DNA of 46,441 nt from Syntrophaceae bacterium UBA4810 (GCA_002402545.1 DHGA01000098.1:158-46598); one strand, 5' to 3'; positions 1-8,712 are shown, counted from the first letter of the stretch. The notes: a model not told the origin generated them from the sequence alone. Program-made: numbers and translations.

Positions 1-1413
1 CAGGAACAGGTTATGCAGATTGCCGGCACCATCGGTAATTATACTATGGCCGAGGCGGATACTCTGCGTAAGATGATGAGCAAAAAGAAACCCGAAGATA
101 TGGAAAAGGAAAAGCCCAAATTTGTTGAAGGGGCTAAAAAACAGAAAATAAATGAGAACAAGGCGAGAAAAATATGGGAACAGATGGAGACATTCGCCGA
201 ATACGGGTTTAATAAGTCGCACAGCACCGCCTACGCGATGATTTCTTATCAGACCGCTTACCTGAAAGCCCATTATCCGGTAGCTTTTATGGCGGCATTG
301 CTGACCAGTGAAAAGGATAACCGCGATAAAATTATAAAGCACATGAGCACCTGTAAGGATATGGGGATAAATATTTTGCCTCCCGATATCAACGAATCTG
401 AAAAAGATTTCAGCATTTCCGGTGAAAATATCCGCTTTGGACTTGCCGCGGTTAAAAATGTCGGCGCCGCCGCGATTGATTCCATAATTGAAGCAAGAAA
501 AAACGGCAGGTTTACATCGTTTATGGATTTTTTAACCCGTATAGACCTGCGCAAAACTAATAAAAGAGTCCTGGAAAGCCTGATTAAATGCGGAGCGTTT
601 GACGCGATAGGCTATAAACGCCGTCAGTTGGCGCAGTATTTCGAAGAAGCGATGGATATGGCGCAGCGCCGCCAAAAAGAATTACAAAGCGCTCAGTCAA
701 GTTTTTTTGATGAATTTGATTCCTCTTCCAATGGAGGCAACGGTTCTACAGGATACGAAATACCGGATTTGCCTGAATGGGATCAGAAAGAACTTCTCTC
801 CATGGAAAAAGAAGCGCTGGGTTTTTATATCAGCGGCCACCCATTACTGCGTTTTGCCGATAAATTAAGATTTGTCGCCAATGCCAACTCCGGAAACCTA
901 AATACTAAAAATGATAAAGACACGATTACCATTGCCGGTGTCGTAAGCACTCTTTCCGAAAGACAGACAAAAAGAAAAGATACAATGTGCAACATTACAC
1001 TGGAAGATTTGCATGGTTCTGTTGGCGTTATTTTCTGGGCGGATGCATACAGCAAGTACTATAAAATCCTTCATGAAGACGAGCCGGTAGTTATTACCGG
1101 AACTCTTGATGTAGGCGATGAATCGGTCAAAATAATAGCGCAGGAAGCGGTATCTTTATCAAAAGCGCTGGAAAATCCCTATAAACAGGTTCGTTTCATG
1201 ATTGATGCCAGCAAAGTTTCTCCTGAAACAATCAAGTCATTCAACGAAACTATTAAAAAGTATCGCGGCAAATCCGAAGGTTATATGCATATTATTAACG
1301 GTAAAAGCGAAACGATAGTTTATCTGGGCGACGATTTGCGCCTGGAAATCAACGATAAACTGAAAAAAGAAGCGGATAGAATTTTAGGGGAGGGCGCTAC
1401 AATCTATTCATAG
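1..1413 (+). CDS. dnaE: DNA polymerase III subunit alpha, C-terminal part (5' truncated by window edge)
   Basis: This is the catalytic subunit of the replicative DNA polymerase III. The frame is open from base 1 (QEQVMQIAG), so the gene enters from outside the window and only the last 470 residues are seen. The fragment starts in the polymerase finger region (YQEQVMQ-type motif, then FNKSHSTAYAMISYQTAYLK, typical of bacterial DnaE). A helix-hairpin-helix follows (FGLAAVKNVGAAAID), then an OB-fold near fragment residues 305-385 (ITIAGVVSTLSERQTKRKD and onward). The tail is the short C-terminal domain. The PHP and palm domains lie upstream. The gene ends in TAG, with a REP-like hairpin 7 bases later. 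Assignment is secure; the missing N-terminus is a window effect, not a truncation. Confidence 0.96.
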   Translation, partial: QEQVMQIAGTIGNYTMAEADTLRKMMSKKKPEDMEKEKPKFVEGAKKQKINENKARKIWEQMETFAEYGFNKSHSTAYAMISYQTAYLKAHYPVAFMAALLTSEKDNRDKIIKHMSTCKDMGINILPPDINESEKDFSISGENIRFGLAAVKNVGAAAIDSIIEARKNGRFTSFMDFLTRIDLRKTNKRVLESLIKCGAFDAIGYKRRQLAQYFEEAMDMAQRRQKELQSAQSSFFDEFDSSSNGGNGSTGYEIPDLPEWDQKELLSMEKEALGFYISGHPLLRFADKLRFVANANSGNLNTKNDKDTITIAGVVSTLSERQTKRKDTMCNITLEDLHGSVGVIFWADAYSKYYKILHEDEPVVITGTLDVGDESVKIIAQEAVSLSKALENPYKQVRFMIDASKVSPETIKSFNETIKKYRGKSEGYMHIINGKSETIVYLGDDLRLEINDKLKKEADRILGEGATIYS

Positions 1414-1420
1414 TTTTATC

Positions 1421-1456
1421 GTCATTGCGAATCCGCGAGCGCGGATGAAGCAATCG
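1421..1456. repeat. REP-like imperfect palindrome after dnaE
   Basis: The segment starts gtcattgcga and ends gaagcaatcg. It has nested inverted repeats: outer attgc/gcaat and inner atccgc/gcggat around a gagc loop. This layout matches the GTCATTGCGA...GCAATC palindromic repeats often scattered between genes in deltaproteobacteria and other bacteria (from memory). No second copy was found in this window. There is no clean T-run, so it is a poor intrinsic terminator, though the hairpin could stabilise the dnaE 3' end. Confidence 0.5.
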
Positions 1457-1542
1457 CTCATACGAGCATGCTTCTCTTTTTACCTCCTTGCCGCCATGTT
1501 ATCTTTTGAATAAAATGATATTTAATTATTAGGTAAGTTTCG

Positions 1543-2280
1543 ATGAATTTTTCACCTAAAATGAAATATGAAGAAAGAACCTATAGATCATTAATTTCTA
1601 AAAAGAATTTAAAATCATACAATGTCACTATCGGAGAAAGTGATCTTTTTATCAGCAGTGACATAAACCTTTCCGAAGAAGCCAAAAAAGCCTTAATTTT
1701 TCACCGATCACATCTCGAAAATTACATAAAAAATAATCCTCAGTTTAAGAAATCAATGTTGCCCTTGCCGCCGGATAATCTGGCGCCTCCCATTGTGCGG
1801 GACATGCTGGAAAAAAGCGTTTTATGCGGGGTAGGGCCAATGGCGGGAGTTGCCGGGGCAATTGCTCAATTTGTAGGCCAGGACATTTTGCATGCTGCGG
1901 AGACTTTAATTATCGAAAACGGCGGTGATATATTCGTTAAAGCAAAAAATGATTTAACTGTTTCAGTTTTTGCGGGGCAATCTCCGTTAAGCTATAAAGT
2001 TAACTTTAATGTAAAAGCTGAAAAAACACCGCTTGGTGTATGCACATCATCGGCAACTGTAGGCCCATCCGTTAGTTTTGGTAAGACTGACGCGGTTTGT
2101 GTTATTTCTAAATCCGCAACACTGGCTGATGCCGCCGCGTCCGCGATAGGAAATAAAGTAAAAAGCAAAAATGATATTAAAAAAGCGCTCGATTTCGGCC
2201 TGAAAATAAAAGGCGTAGAAGGAATCATTATTATCATAGGCAATGATATGGGCGCGATCGGTGATGTAACCCTGATCTAA
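1543..2280 (+). CDS. UPF0280 family protein (ApbE-superfamily-like)
   Basis: A 245-residue protein of the UPF0280 family, distantly related to ApbE flavin transferases; its biochemical role is not established. The family pattern is clear: an N-terminal ERTYR element near residue 11, the glycine-rich GVGPMAGVAGAIAQFVGQ around residues 96-113, NGGDIF, TSSATVGPSVSFGKTDAV, and the alanine-rich ADAAASAIGN. There is no signal peptide. The chosen ATG has AGGTAAG about 8 bases upstream; ATG at 1561 is a possible alternative. The gene stands alone on the plus strand between dnaE and a decayed GGDEF fragment. Family call is strong, function unknown. Confidence 0.85.
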   Translation: MNFSPKMKYEERTYRSLISKKNLKSYNVTIGESDLFISSDINLSEEAKKALIFHRSHLENYIKNNPQFKKSMLPLPPDNLAPPIVRDMLEKSVLCGVGPMAGVAGAIAQFVGQDILHAAETLIIENGGDIFVKAKNDLTVSVFAGQSPLSYKVNFNVKAEKTPLGVCTSSATVGPSVSFGKTDAVCVISKSATLADAAASAIGNKVKSKNDIKKALDFGLKIKGVEGIIIIIGNDMGAIGDVTLI

Positions 2281-2308
2281 AATATTCAAATCCAGGCAAT
2301 TAATATTT

Positions 2309-2437
2309 GATTTTGACAAATATTTTTATAAAGGAGATAATATTGACCAGCTTATCAAGCTGGCTGATGAAGCCATGTATAGAATAAAAAATTCCAGCAA
2401 AAACGGATTTGCTTTTGCAAATAAAGCAACGAAATAA
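2309..2437 (+). pseudogene. 3' remnant of a GGDEF (diguanylate cyclase-like) gene
   Basis: An open reading segment with no start of its own ends in TAA. It encodes the C-terminal end of a GGDEF domain: KGDNIDQLIKLADEAMYRIK then NSSKNGFAFAN, which matches the family's ADxAMYxAKxxGRN ending. Nothing of the upstream catalytic GG(D/E)EF part remains; the preceding 30 bases run straight into the UPF0280 stop. The fragment therefore looks like debris of a deletion or rearrangement at the boundary next to the reverse transcriptase gene. It also carries a promoter-like sequence (see 2313-2341). Confidence 0.65.
2313..2341 (+). promoter_or_regulatory. Strong sigma70-like promoter upstream of the reverse transcriptase
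   Basis: TTGACA at 2313-2318, a 17-base spacer, then GATAAT at 2336-2341: a full -35 match and 5 of 6 in the -10. The predicted start near 2348 gives a leader of about 110-155 bases before the reverse transcriptase. A perfect 7-bp inverted repeat (ccagctt-atc-aagctgg, 2347-2363) sits at the predicted 5' end of the RNA. The DNA is AT-rich and lies in the GGDEF remnant, so chance matches are possible. Confidence 0.5.
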
Positions 2438-2460
2438 TTAATAAAAAAATATTAACAAAG

Positions 2461-4077
2461 ATGGGTAGGGTGTGCAGCAGAAAACAGGAAAACGATAGGA
2501 CAATGGCCATTCAATTTGAACCAAAAATAGCTGAACTCCGGTTGGCATATGATCGCGCAAAAAATGATCGGCCACACAGATGCTTTATAGAGTACCCTCA
2601 CTTGATTAAGTGGACGGAACTGGACCTCTCTGAATGGCTGGCAGACTTGAAAGATAAGTGTGTATCAGGATTTCAGCCGCACTCAAGCAGACTTTGCTGG
2701 TTGCCAAAAGCAAATTCGCTTCTAAGACCTGGAAATATCCTTCATTTCAAAGATGAAGTAATCTACAATTTGTTGTTGGGCAGATTGTACGAATCCATTT
2801 ATAAATCACTTAAGAGTTTCCAGAAGGAGCCTGATGCTGCGTATGTACTTGCTGGTGAACGAAAGGCTCCCTGGTTCCAAAGCAGTTTTACTTCTTGGAA
2901 AGAATTCCGAACTAAATCCTTAGAGTACTTACAAGACGAGACCTATTTTGTTGTCGTGGCAGACATAACTGGTTTTTATGAGAACATTGACACTGACAAG
3001 TTACTATCTGATTTAAGACAGATAGTGGGTGGGTCAAAACCCGAGATCGACTTACTGCGGGTTTGTCTTAGAAAATGGTCTGCTAGAGGCGAAAAAGGAA
3101 TACCACAAGGATATTCAGCCAGCGATCTCCTAGCAAAAGTCTACGCAAATCCAATCGACATCGCACTGAAACACGATGGCTACCGGCATTTACGTTATGT
3201 TGACGATATTCGTATATTTTGCAGAAGCAGAATAGAGGCAAAGCGTGCCATTTTCAGCTTATCCCAGCATATCCATAAAAGAGGGCTAAATCTCCAATCC
3301 GCAAAAACCGAGATACTCTCGAGTACTGATGCTTTTACGAAATTTGACGATGTCAAACCGACAGTGGAAGGTATTCAGAAAGAACTGATGGCTGAGATAC
3401 AAAAAGAGATAAGCGAAGAAAATCCGTATCCAGATTCCCAATACGTCGAACGTCTTTTGCGAAGATACAAAGAGTTGCCATCAGCAGTTTTGGAAAGGAC
3501 ATTTGAGGAGTATTTTGCAGCGTCAAATCCAACACCTTTTAATAAAACGCTTTTCCATTATCTTCTAAACCGGATAGGAAAAGCAAAATCACGCGTGGCG
3601 GTAAACTATTGTCTAGATGCTTTGCGTGAGCGTGCAGAAGAAACCGCATATATTCTAAAATACTTTTCCGAAATTGGACCCTTAAAAGCAGACATAAAAT
3701 CGATCGTTGATTATCTAATCTCGCCAATCGCCATTTACGATTACCAATGTTATCAAGTAATTAAATGGTTATTCGAAGAAAAACTAAAAGAGAAACGAGT
3801 AATTATGTATTGCAGGGCTATAATGAAAGATCTAGGACGCGATTTATGGTTACGTAGTTGGGGTATAGCTTACTTGGGCAGATACGGTGATATTGCTGAC
3901 CTGACATCAATAGAATCCATGTATGCAGGATGCGCAAGCGATTTCGAAAAAGCAGATTGTGTTATGGCACTATCAGAGCTGGAATCCGGAAGGCGTAATT
4001 CTTTTTATGCGTCAGTGAAGGGAGATGGGCTATTGGTAGACAGAGCTATTAAGATAGCTAAAGGAAGTAAGAAATAG
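2461..4077 (+). CDS. Reverse transcriptase of unknown-group / Abi-DRT-like type
   Basis: An RNA-dependent DNA polymerase of 538 residues. Visible RT motifs: VVADITGFYENID (motif A, Asp168 in this numbering), GIPQGYSASDLL (213-224, motif B) and RYVDDIRIFCRS (motif C, catalytic YVDD at 246-249). After the palm, roughly residues 300-530 are mostly helical, with repeat-like helices resembling HEAT/alpha-repeat tails. There is no group II intron maturase X or endonuclease domain, no retron NAxxH/VTG pattern was noticed, and there is no Cas1 nearby. This fits the bacterial unknown-group RTs, several of which are anti-phage (DRT, AbiA/AbiK/AbiP2), but I cannot place it in a numbered group. ATG at 2503 (MAIQFEPK, weak AGGA) may be the true start. 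It stands alone beside a GGDEF remnant. Confidence 0.82.
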   Translation: MGRVCSRKQENDRTMAIQFEPKIAELRLAYDRAKNDRPHRCFIEYPHLIKWTELDLSEWLADLKDKCVSGFQPHSSRLCWLPKANSLLRPGNILHFKDEVIYNLLLGRLYESIYKSLKSFQKEPDAAYVLAGERKAPWFQSSFTSWKEFRTKSLEYLQDETYFVVVADITGFYENIDTDKLLSDLRQIVGGSKPEIDLLRVCLRKWSARGEKGIPQGYSASDLLAKVYANPIDIALKHDGYRHLRYVDDIRIFCRSRIEAKRAIFSLSQHIHKRGLNLQSAKTEILSSTDAFTKFDDVKPTVEGIQKELMAEIQKEISEENPYPDSQYVERLLRRYKELPSAVLERTFEEYFAASNPTPFNKTLFHYLLNRIGKAKSRVAVNYCLDALRERAEETAYILKYFSEIGPLKADIKSIVDYLISPIAIYDYQCYQVIKWLFEEKLKEKRVIMYCRAIMKDLGRDLWLRSWGIAYLGRYGDIADLTSIESMYAGCASDFEKADCVMALSELESGRRNSFYASVKGDGLLVDRAIKIAKGSKK

Positions 4078-4236
4078 CACAGATATACAAGCATGTTTAC
4101 ATAACATATCTTATAGGACGTAGATAAATTCACGATTTAAGCTTCAAAATTAGCCCTCTTAATCGTTTTTAACATTTAATATCGTGTGGTTATATAGAAT
4201 TTACTTCAGTCTTGAGCCTAAGAACCTTTAGTCTTA

Positions 4237-5199
4237 CTAGATTCCGTCGTCCGCCAATTGTTTGATGAGTTTAGCTTGTTTATCAGAAAGTTTTTTTGGA
4301 ACTTCAACATTGATTTTTACGAACTGATCGCCCTTGGCAGCGCCTTTCAATCCCGGAACTCCATATCCCTTCATTCTGATCTTTGTATTATTCTGGGTGC
4401 CGGGGCTTATTTTGAGCCTTTTGGTGGAACCATCGAGCGTCGGTACATCGATGGTACTTCCTAATGCTGCCTGGGTGAATTTGATAGATTTTTCTACGTA
4501 TAAATCATTGCCGTCACGGGTAAAGATTGGATGTGGCAATACGCTAATATTCAGATATAAATCGCCATTAGGACCGCCGTTGTAGCCGGATAATCCTTTG
4601 CCGGGCAGTCTGAGCTTCTTACCGGTGCTGATACCAGGCGGTATTTTAACGCTAATATCTTCAAGGCGGTTTTCAATTTGATAGGATATCTTTTTATCAG
4701 CGCCCAGCACTGATTCTTCTAATGATATCGATAAGTTATACTCGGCGTCCTGGCCTTTTTGCGGCACATTGGCATATTGTCGTCCCGCGGCGCCGCCACC
4801 CATTGAGCCGAATAAATCAGCAAATGGATCATCGTTATATTCCTGAAATCCGCCGCCTCCCCTTCTGCTCGTGCGAAAAGTTGTTCTGCCTCCCCTGGAG
4901 CCTCCAAAACCGAAACTGCGCAGGATTTCGTTGAGATCAAAACCGCGGAAAATGTCTTCCTGAGAATATTGCTGACGGAACTGATCAGCAGATCCGAATT
5001 GGTCATACTGCTGACGTTTTTGCGTATCGCTTAAAACCGCGTAGGCTTCGCTTATTTTTTTAAACTTTTCTTCCGCCGCCTTGTTGTTGGGATTTTTGTC
5101 CGGATGCCATTTGACGGCAAGCTTTCGGTAAGCCTTTTTTATTTCATCCACAGAGGCTTTTTTATCGACGCCTAATATCTGATAATAATCTTCGGCCAT
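4237..5199 (-). CDS. DnaJ-family co-chaperone without zinc finger (CbpA-like)
   Basis: A type II J-domain protein that stimulates DnaK ATPase. The J domain covers residues 1-70 (DYYQILGVDKKASVDEIKKA, with the essential HPD in KWHPDKNPN). A Gly/Phe/Arg-rich linker (about 75-150) and the two beta-sandwich C-terminal substrate domains (about 155-315; KIPPGISTGKKLRLPGKG, GDLYLNISVLPHPIF) follow. The CXXCXGXG zinc-finger repeats of DnaJ proper are absent, so it is CbpA-like; 320 residues is normal for that class. It is the last gene of the minus-strand run headed by hom, 43 bases after iorB. No grpE or dnaK is nearby, which suggests an accessory rather than the main housekeeping co-chaperone. Confidence 0.9.
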   Translation of the reverse strand: MAEDYYQILGVDKKASVDEIKKAYRKLAVKWHPDKNPNNKAAEEKFKKISEAYAVLSDTQKRQQYDQFGSADQFRQQYSQEDIFRGFDLNEILRSFGFGGSRGGRTTFRTSRRGGGGFQEYNDDPFADLFGSMGGGAAGRQYANVPQKGQDAEYNLSISLEESVLGADKKISYQIENRLEDISVKIPPGISTGKKLRLPGKGLSGYNGGPNGDLYLNISVLPHPIFTRDGNDLYVEKSIKFTQAALGSTIDVPTLDGSTKRLKISPGTQNNTKIRMKGYGVPGLKGAAKGDQFVKINVEVPKKLSDKQAKLIKQLADDGI

Positions 5200-5242
5200 A
5201 ACTTTTTAATTAATCAACCTAATAAATTGAATTTAGAGTAAT

Positions 5243-5827
5243 CTAGGCATCAATTCCCATTTGAAAAGCGTCAATGTTCATTTTAACCAGTTTTTCAGGA
5301 AAAGACTTTTCGATTATTTTAACCCAGATTCTACGATCAATATTCATGAGTTTTGATAAAGCGCCCAGAAGGACAATATTTGACGTTTTGACGCTGCCTG
5401 CTTTTTTAGCCAAATCCGAGGCGTCAACTTCCATGACCAGCTTAAATTTCTTCTTCAAATATTTAATAATATCAGAAGGATAAGGCATGGTGCCAATATT
5501 TACCGCCGGAGGGTTTATTTTTTCGTTATTGACGATGATGGATGAATCTTTTCCCAGATAATGCAGATAGCGCAAAGATTCCATTTTCTCGAAAGAAACG
5601 AGAGTTTGGATACTGCCCGCTTTTTCCAGGGGCGAATAAACTTTACTGCCATAGCGTACATGGCTTGTAACACAGCCGCCGCGCTGAGCCATGCCGTGAA
5701 CCTCGCTTTTCTTCACGTCAAATCCGGCTTCCATCATCACCGCGCACATGATATCGCTGGCTTTGAGAATACCCTGGCCTCCTACTCCGGCCAATAAAAC
5801 ACTTTTTATCTCGTCATTTTTCAACAT
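5243..5827 (-). CDS. iorB: Indolepyruvate ferredoxin oxidoreductase, beta subunit
   Basis: The small subunit of the enzyme that oxidatively decarboxylates aryl pyruvates (from aromatic amino acid transamination) to aryl-acetyl-CoA, reducing ferredoxin. It has 194 residues, the usual size. It starts with VLLAGVGGQGILKASDIM (gamma-type 2-oxoacid oxidoreductase domain) and has the family's KKSEVHGMAQRGG and VRYGSKVYSP. It lies 15 bases downstream of iorA on the same strand, the standard arrangement. Cytoplasmic and oxygen-sensitive by family. Confidence 0.93.
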   Translation of the reverse strand: MLKNDEIKSVLLAGVGGQGILKASDIMCAVMMEAGFDVKKSEVHGMAQRGGCVTSHVRYGSKVYSPLEKAGSIQTLVSFEKMESLRYLHYLGKDSSIIVNNEKINPPAVNIGTMPYPSDIIKYLKKKFKLVMEVDASDLAKKAGSVKTSNIVLLGALSKLMNIDRRIWVKIIEKSFPEKLVKMNIDAFQMGIDA

Positions 5828-5842
5828 AGTGACCCAATATTA

Positions 5843-7603
5843 TTAAGATATTGCTCCAAACTTACAAACCTGCGCGCACAAGCCGCAACCGGTACACAAA
5901 CCTTCGTCGATAACGGATATTCCCTGCTGTTTGGAGCCTTCTTTTGGTTTAATTTTTTGCCAGGAAATAGCAGGGCAGCCTAATCCCAGACAAACTTTAC
6001 AGCCGGTGCATTTTTCCGCGTCAATCTTCAAGGGATTTTCTGTGGCATAATCTTTTCTTTTAAACAACACACAGCCGCGCTGAGAGATGATTACAGAGGG
6101 ACCGTCTTTGGCCAACTCCTCCTTGATTGCCTCTTTTGTTTCTCCAAGATTATAAGGATCAATAACCCTTATATTATCAATGCCTAGAGACGAAACTAAA
6201 ACCTTTAGATCAAGCTGTTTTGTCCTCTCTCCCTGCAAGGTAAAGCCCGTTGCCGGATGCTCCTGCATACCGGTCATGGCCGTTGTGCTGTTGTCACAGA
6301 TAATAATCAGCGCGTCACTTTTGTTGTAAGCCATATTCAAAAGCGGGGTAATTCCGGAATGAACAAAAGTGGAATCACCGATTACGCCCACGACCTTGCC
6401 CTTCCCTTTTTCTTTCAGCGCTTTGCTCATGCCGTGCGCCATCCCGACGCTGGCGCCCATGCAAATGCACGAATGCAAACCCTGTAAAGGCTTCATGTAT
6501 GATAGCGTGTAACAGCCGATATCGCCGGTGATGAAAACTTTTTGCTTGCCCAAAACATAAAATAAGCCGCGATGCGGACAGCCGGGGCAAAGATTAGGCG
6601 GCCGCGACGGTATTTTTTGCGCGGGAAATTTGCCGCCTTTGAGGTGTTTTTTAATCGCGCTTTCGATAATGCCCGGGTCAAATTCGTTGGTATAAGGAAA
6701 AATTTCCTTGCCGATAACATCGATACCCATCGCTTTGATTTGTTCTTCCAGGTAAGGATCAAGTTCTTCCACCACGTAAATCTTTTTCACTTTTTTGGCG
6801 AATGTTTTAATCAGTTTTTCCGGCAGAGGGTAAACCATGCCTAATTTTAAGTAAGAAAAATCAGGGAAAACTTCTTTGGCGTAATTATACGGCATCCCCG
6901 CGGTAATAATGCCGACGCGCCGGTCGTTGATTTCCATTTTATTTTCACGGAAAGTTTCCGCGTATTGTTTTATTTTTTCTAGACGCTTTTCCACTTCCAC
7001 GCGCCGCAGACGAGCCAAAGCCGGTACCATCACATATTTTTCCGGATTAAAAGTAATGGCTGTTTTATCCTGATAAGCAACTGGCTTGCCAAGTTTAACG
7101 ATTGATTTGGAATGAGAAACTCTTGTAGTGGAACGCAGAAATACAGGAGTGTCGAACTTCTTGCTCAAGGCGAAAGCGAGTTTGGCGAATTCTTTTGCTT
7201 CCTGCGCGTCCGCCGGCTCCAGCATGGGAATTTTGGCAAACTTGGCGTAATTTCGGTTGTCCTGCTCGTTTTGCGAACTGTGCAATGAAGGATCATCAGC
7301 GCTGACAATAACCAAAGCGCTGTTTGTACCGGTATAGCTTACAGTAAATATGGGATCAGCCGCCACATTAACGCCAACATGCTTCATCACGGCCAGTGCT
7401 TTTTCTCCCGCCAATGCCGCGCCGATCGCCACTTCCACGGCTACTTTTTCATTGGGCGACCATTCGGCATAAACTCCCTCGTATTTGGAAAATTCCTCCA
7501 GGATTTCCGTGCTGGGAGTACCTGGATAGGCCGCGGCAAACCTTACTCCCGCCTCGTAAACACCGCGGGCGATTGCTTCATTTCCGGACATTAAAACTTT
7601 CAA
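5843..7603 (-). CDS. iorA: Indolepyruvate ferredoxin oxidoreductase, alpha subunit
   Basis: The large TPP- and iron-sulfur-containing subunit of indolepyruvate:ferredoxin oxidoreductase, 586 residues. The order is: pyruvate-oxidoreductase N-terminal domain (AAYPGTPSTEILEEFSKYEG), middle domain, TPP-binding domain (PNLCPGCPHRG, GDIGCYTL, GDSTFVHSGITPLLNMAYN), then a C-terminal two-cluster ferredoxin domain (CTGCKVCLGLGCP and CTGCGLCAQVCKFGAI). The start is TTG at 7603-7601, chosen because GAGGAG lies 8 bases upstream; ATG four codons later is less well placed. It is followed by iorB and preceded 16 bases by the TPR gene. It links amino acid fermentation to ferredoxin reduction. Confidence 0.95.
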   Translation of the reverse strand: MKVLMSGNEAIARGVYEAGVRFAAAYPGTPSTEILEEFSKYEGVYAEWSPNEKVAVEVAIGAALAGEKALAVMKHVGVNVAADPIFTVSYTGTNSALVIVSADDPSLHSSQNEQDNRNYAKFAKIPMLEPADAQEAKEFAKLAFALSKKFDTPVFLRSTTRVSHSKSIVKLGKPVAYQDKTAITFNPEKYVMVPALARLRRVEVEKRLEKIKQYAETFRENKMEINDRRVGIITAGMPYNYAKEVFPDFSYLKLGMVYPLPEKLIKTFAKKVKKIYVVEELDPYLEEQIKAMGIDVIGKEIFPYTNEFDPGIIESAIKKHLKGGKFPAQKIPSRPPNLCPGCPHRGLFYVLGKQKVFITGDIGCYTLSYMKPLQGLHSCICMGASVGMAHGMSKALKEKGKGKVVGVIGDSTFVHSGITPLLNMAYNKSDALIIICDNSTTAMTGMQEHPATGFTLQGERTKQLDLKVLVSSLGIDNIRVIDPYNLGETKEAIKEELAKDGPSVIISQRGCVLFKRKDYATENPLKIDAEKCTGCKVCLGLGCPAISWQKIKPKEGSKQQGISVIDEGLCTGCGLCAQVCKFGAIS

Positions 7604-7619
7604 ATATTGTTCTCCTCGA

Positions 7620-8297
7620 TCAGCTCAATGATGATATTTTACGCTTGATGAAAAGCTCCATGGCCGAATCGTTGTTTTTTTCCAGGGCGGTTTTATAATT
7701 CTCCAACGCCTTTTCTTTATCGTTTAGCTGTTCGTAGATTCTGGCGATATTACGGTACCCCATCGATTCAAAACCGACATTTTTTGTTTTTTGCGCTTTT
7801 TCAAAGTATTCCAGCGCTGATTTAAAATCTTTTCTGGATTCATAGCAGTAACCTAATGAGGTAAGAGCAAGGAATTTCACCCCGGCCTCATCTGATTTTA
7901 CGGAAGAAATAAATTTCTTGTAACTGTCGATGGCGTTATCAAGTTCGCCCTTATTATAATAAATATTGCCCAGATGATAATGCGACATGCGCGCGCTCCA
8001 GCTATAGGGATATTTATCAATCAATTCTTTAAAAATGTCCATCGTATCATCAGCAACGGAAGGATTATAAACGCTTTTGAGCATATTATTTTGCGCGTTG
8101 GTGTATATCTGCATCGCGCTTGTCTGGTAGTTGCTCCAGTAAAGATAAATGCCGACAGCGATGACGATAGCGCCGATTCCGGCTGTCGCAAAAACATAAA
8201 AGCGTGTTTTGTTTTCCTCAATGTAATGGGCGACCTTTGTGACAGTAGCCTGAAAAATATCCGGTTCTTTAAGTTCTTGTTTTGATAGTTTAGACAT
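7620..8297 (-). CDS. Membrane-anchored tetratricopeptide repeat protein (YfgM-like layout)
   Basis: A 225-residue protein with a cytoplasmic N-terminal stretch of about 33 residues and one transmembrane helix (about 34-55, FYVFATAGIGAIVIAVGIYL). TPR units follow from about 80 to 215 (YHLGNIYYNKGELDNAIDSY, SLGYCYESRKDFKSALEYF, YRNIARIYEQLNDKEKALEN). This N-in single-span plus TPR layout resembles YfgM-type periplasmic chaperone partners of the Sec translocon, but no specific residue proves it. It sits 1 base after ybgC and 16 bases before iorA, so is co-transcribed with metabolic genes of unrelated function. Confidence 0.75.
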   Translation of the reverse strand: MSKLSKQELKEPDIFQATVTKVAHYIEENKTRFYVFATAGIGAIVIAVGIYLYWSNYQTSAMQIYTNAQNNMLKSVYNPSVADDTMDIFKELIDKYPYSWSARMSHYHLGNIYYNKGELDNAIDSYKKFISSVKSDEAGVKFLALTSLGYCYESRKDFKSALEYFEKAQKTKNVGFESMGYRNIARIYEQLNDKEKALENYKTALEKNNDSAMELFIKRKISSLS

Positions 8298-8298
8298 A

Positions 8299-8712
8299 TT
8301 ATTCCCCTTTATCTTTATATTTAATTAGCGGTTCAAGTATCTGCGGCGGAATTCTGGAGACTTTTCCCTTGCCGTTAAGACAAGCATGCACGGTATATCC
8401 TTCCACCAACAGGTTTTGCTTTTTTTCATCCCAGATGCGTGAATTAAACTTCAAGCTTGCTCTTTTTATATAATCTATTTCTGTATCGATGATAAGCAAA
8501 TCATCGTATCTTGCCGGCAACAGATAATGACAGCCAACTTTAGTCAGCGGGAGGCTGATGCCGTTATTTCCCATCTCAGCGCAGTCAATTCCTAATTTGC
8601 GCATCAGCTCGTTGCGCCCTACTTCAAACCATTTTATGTAATTGGTGTGATAAACAATGCCCATAGCGTCAGTATCGGCATAAATCACACGGATTTTTGT
8701 TGTATTATCCAC
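8299..8712 (-). CDS. YbgC/FadM-type acyl-CoA thioesterase
   Basis: A hotdog-fold thioesterase of 137 residues (4HBT family). The catalytic signature is at the N-terminus: YADTDAMGIVYHTNYIKWFE, containing the catalytic Asp and the GxVYxxxYxxxxE pattern. Substrate is likely an acyl- or 4-hydroxybenzoyl-type CoA; no Tol-Pal genes adjoin, so the ybgC name is not certain. The start is GTG at 8712, overlapping the apgM stop by 8 bases (GTGGATAA), which implies translational coupling. Confidence 0.85.
   Translation of the reverse strand: MDNTTKIRVIYADTDAMGIVYHTNYIKWFEVGRNELMRKLGIDCAEMGNNGISLPLTKVGCHYLLPARYDDLLIIDTEIDYIKRASLKFNSRIWDEKKQNLLVEGYTVHACLNGKGKVSRIPPQILEPLIKYKDKGE

Noticed and set aside
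2461..4077. Reverse transcriptase as a retron or group II intron ORF
   Set aside because: No maturase or endonuclease domain and no retron-specific motifs were seen; no msr/msd-like inverted structure or intron domain V was found around it.
4131..4186. CACGAT/ATCGTG inverted repeat after the RT gene
   Set aside because: Six-base arms 44 bases apart in AT-rich DNA; expected by chance and no T-run follows.
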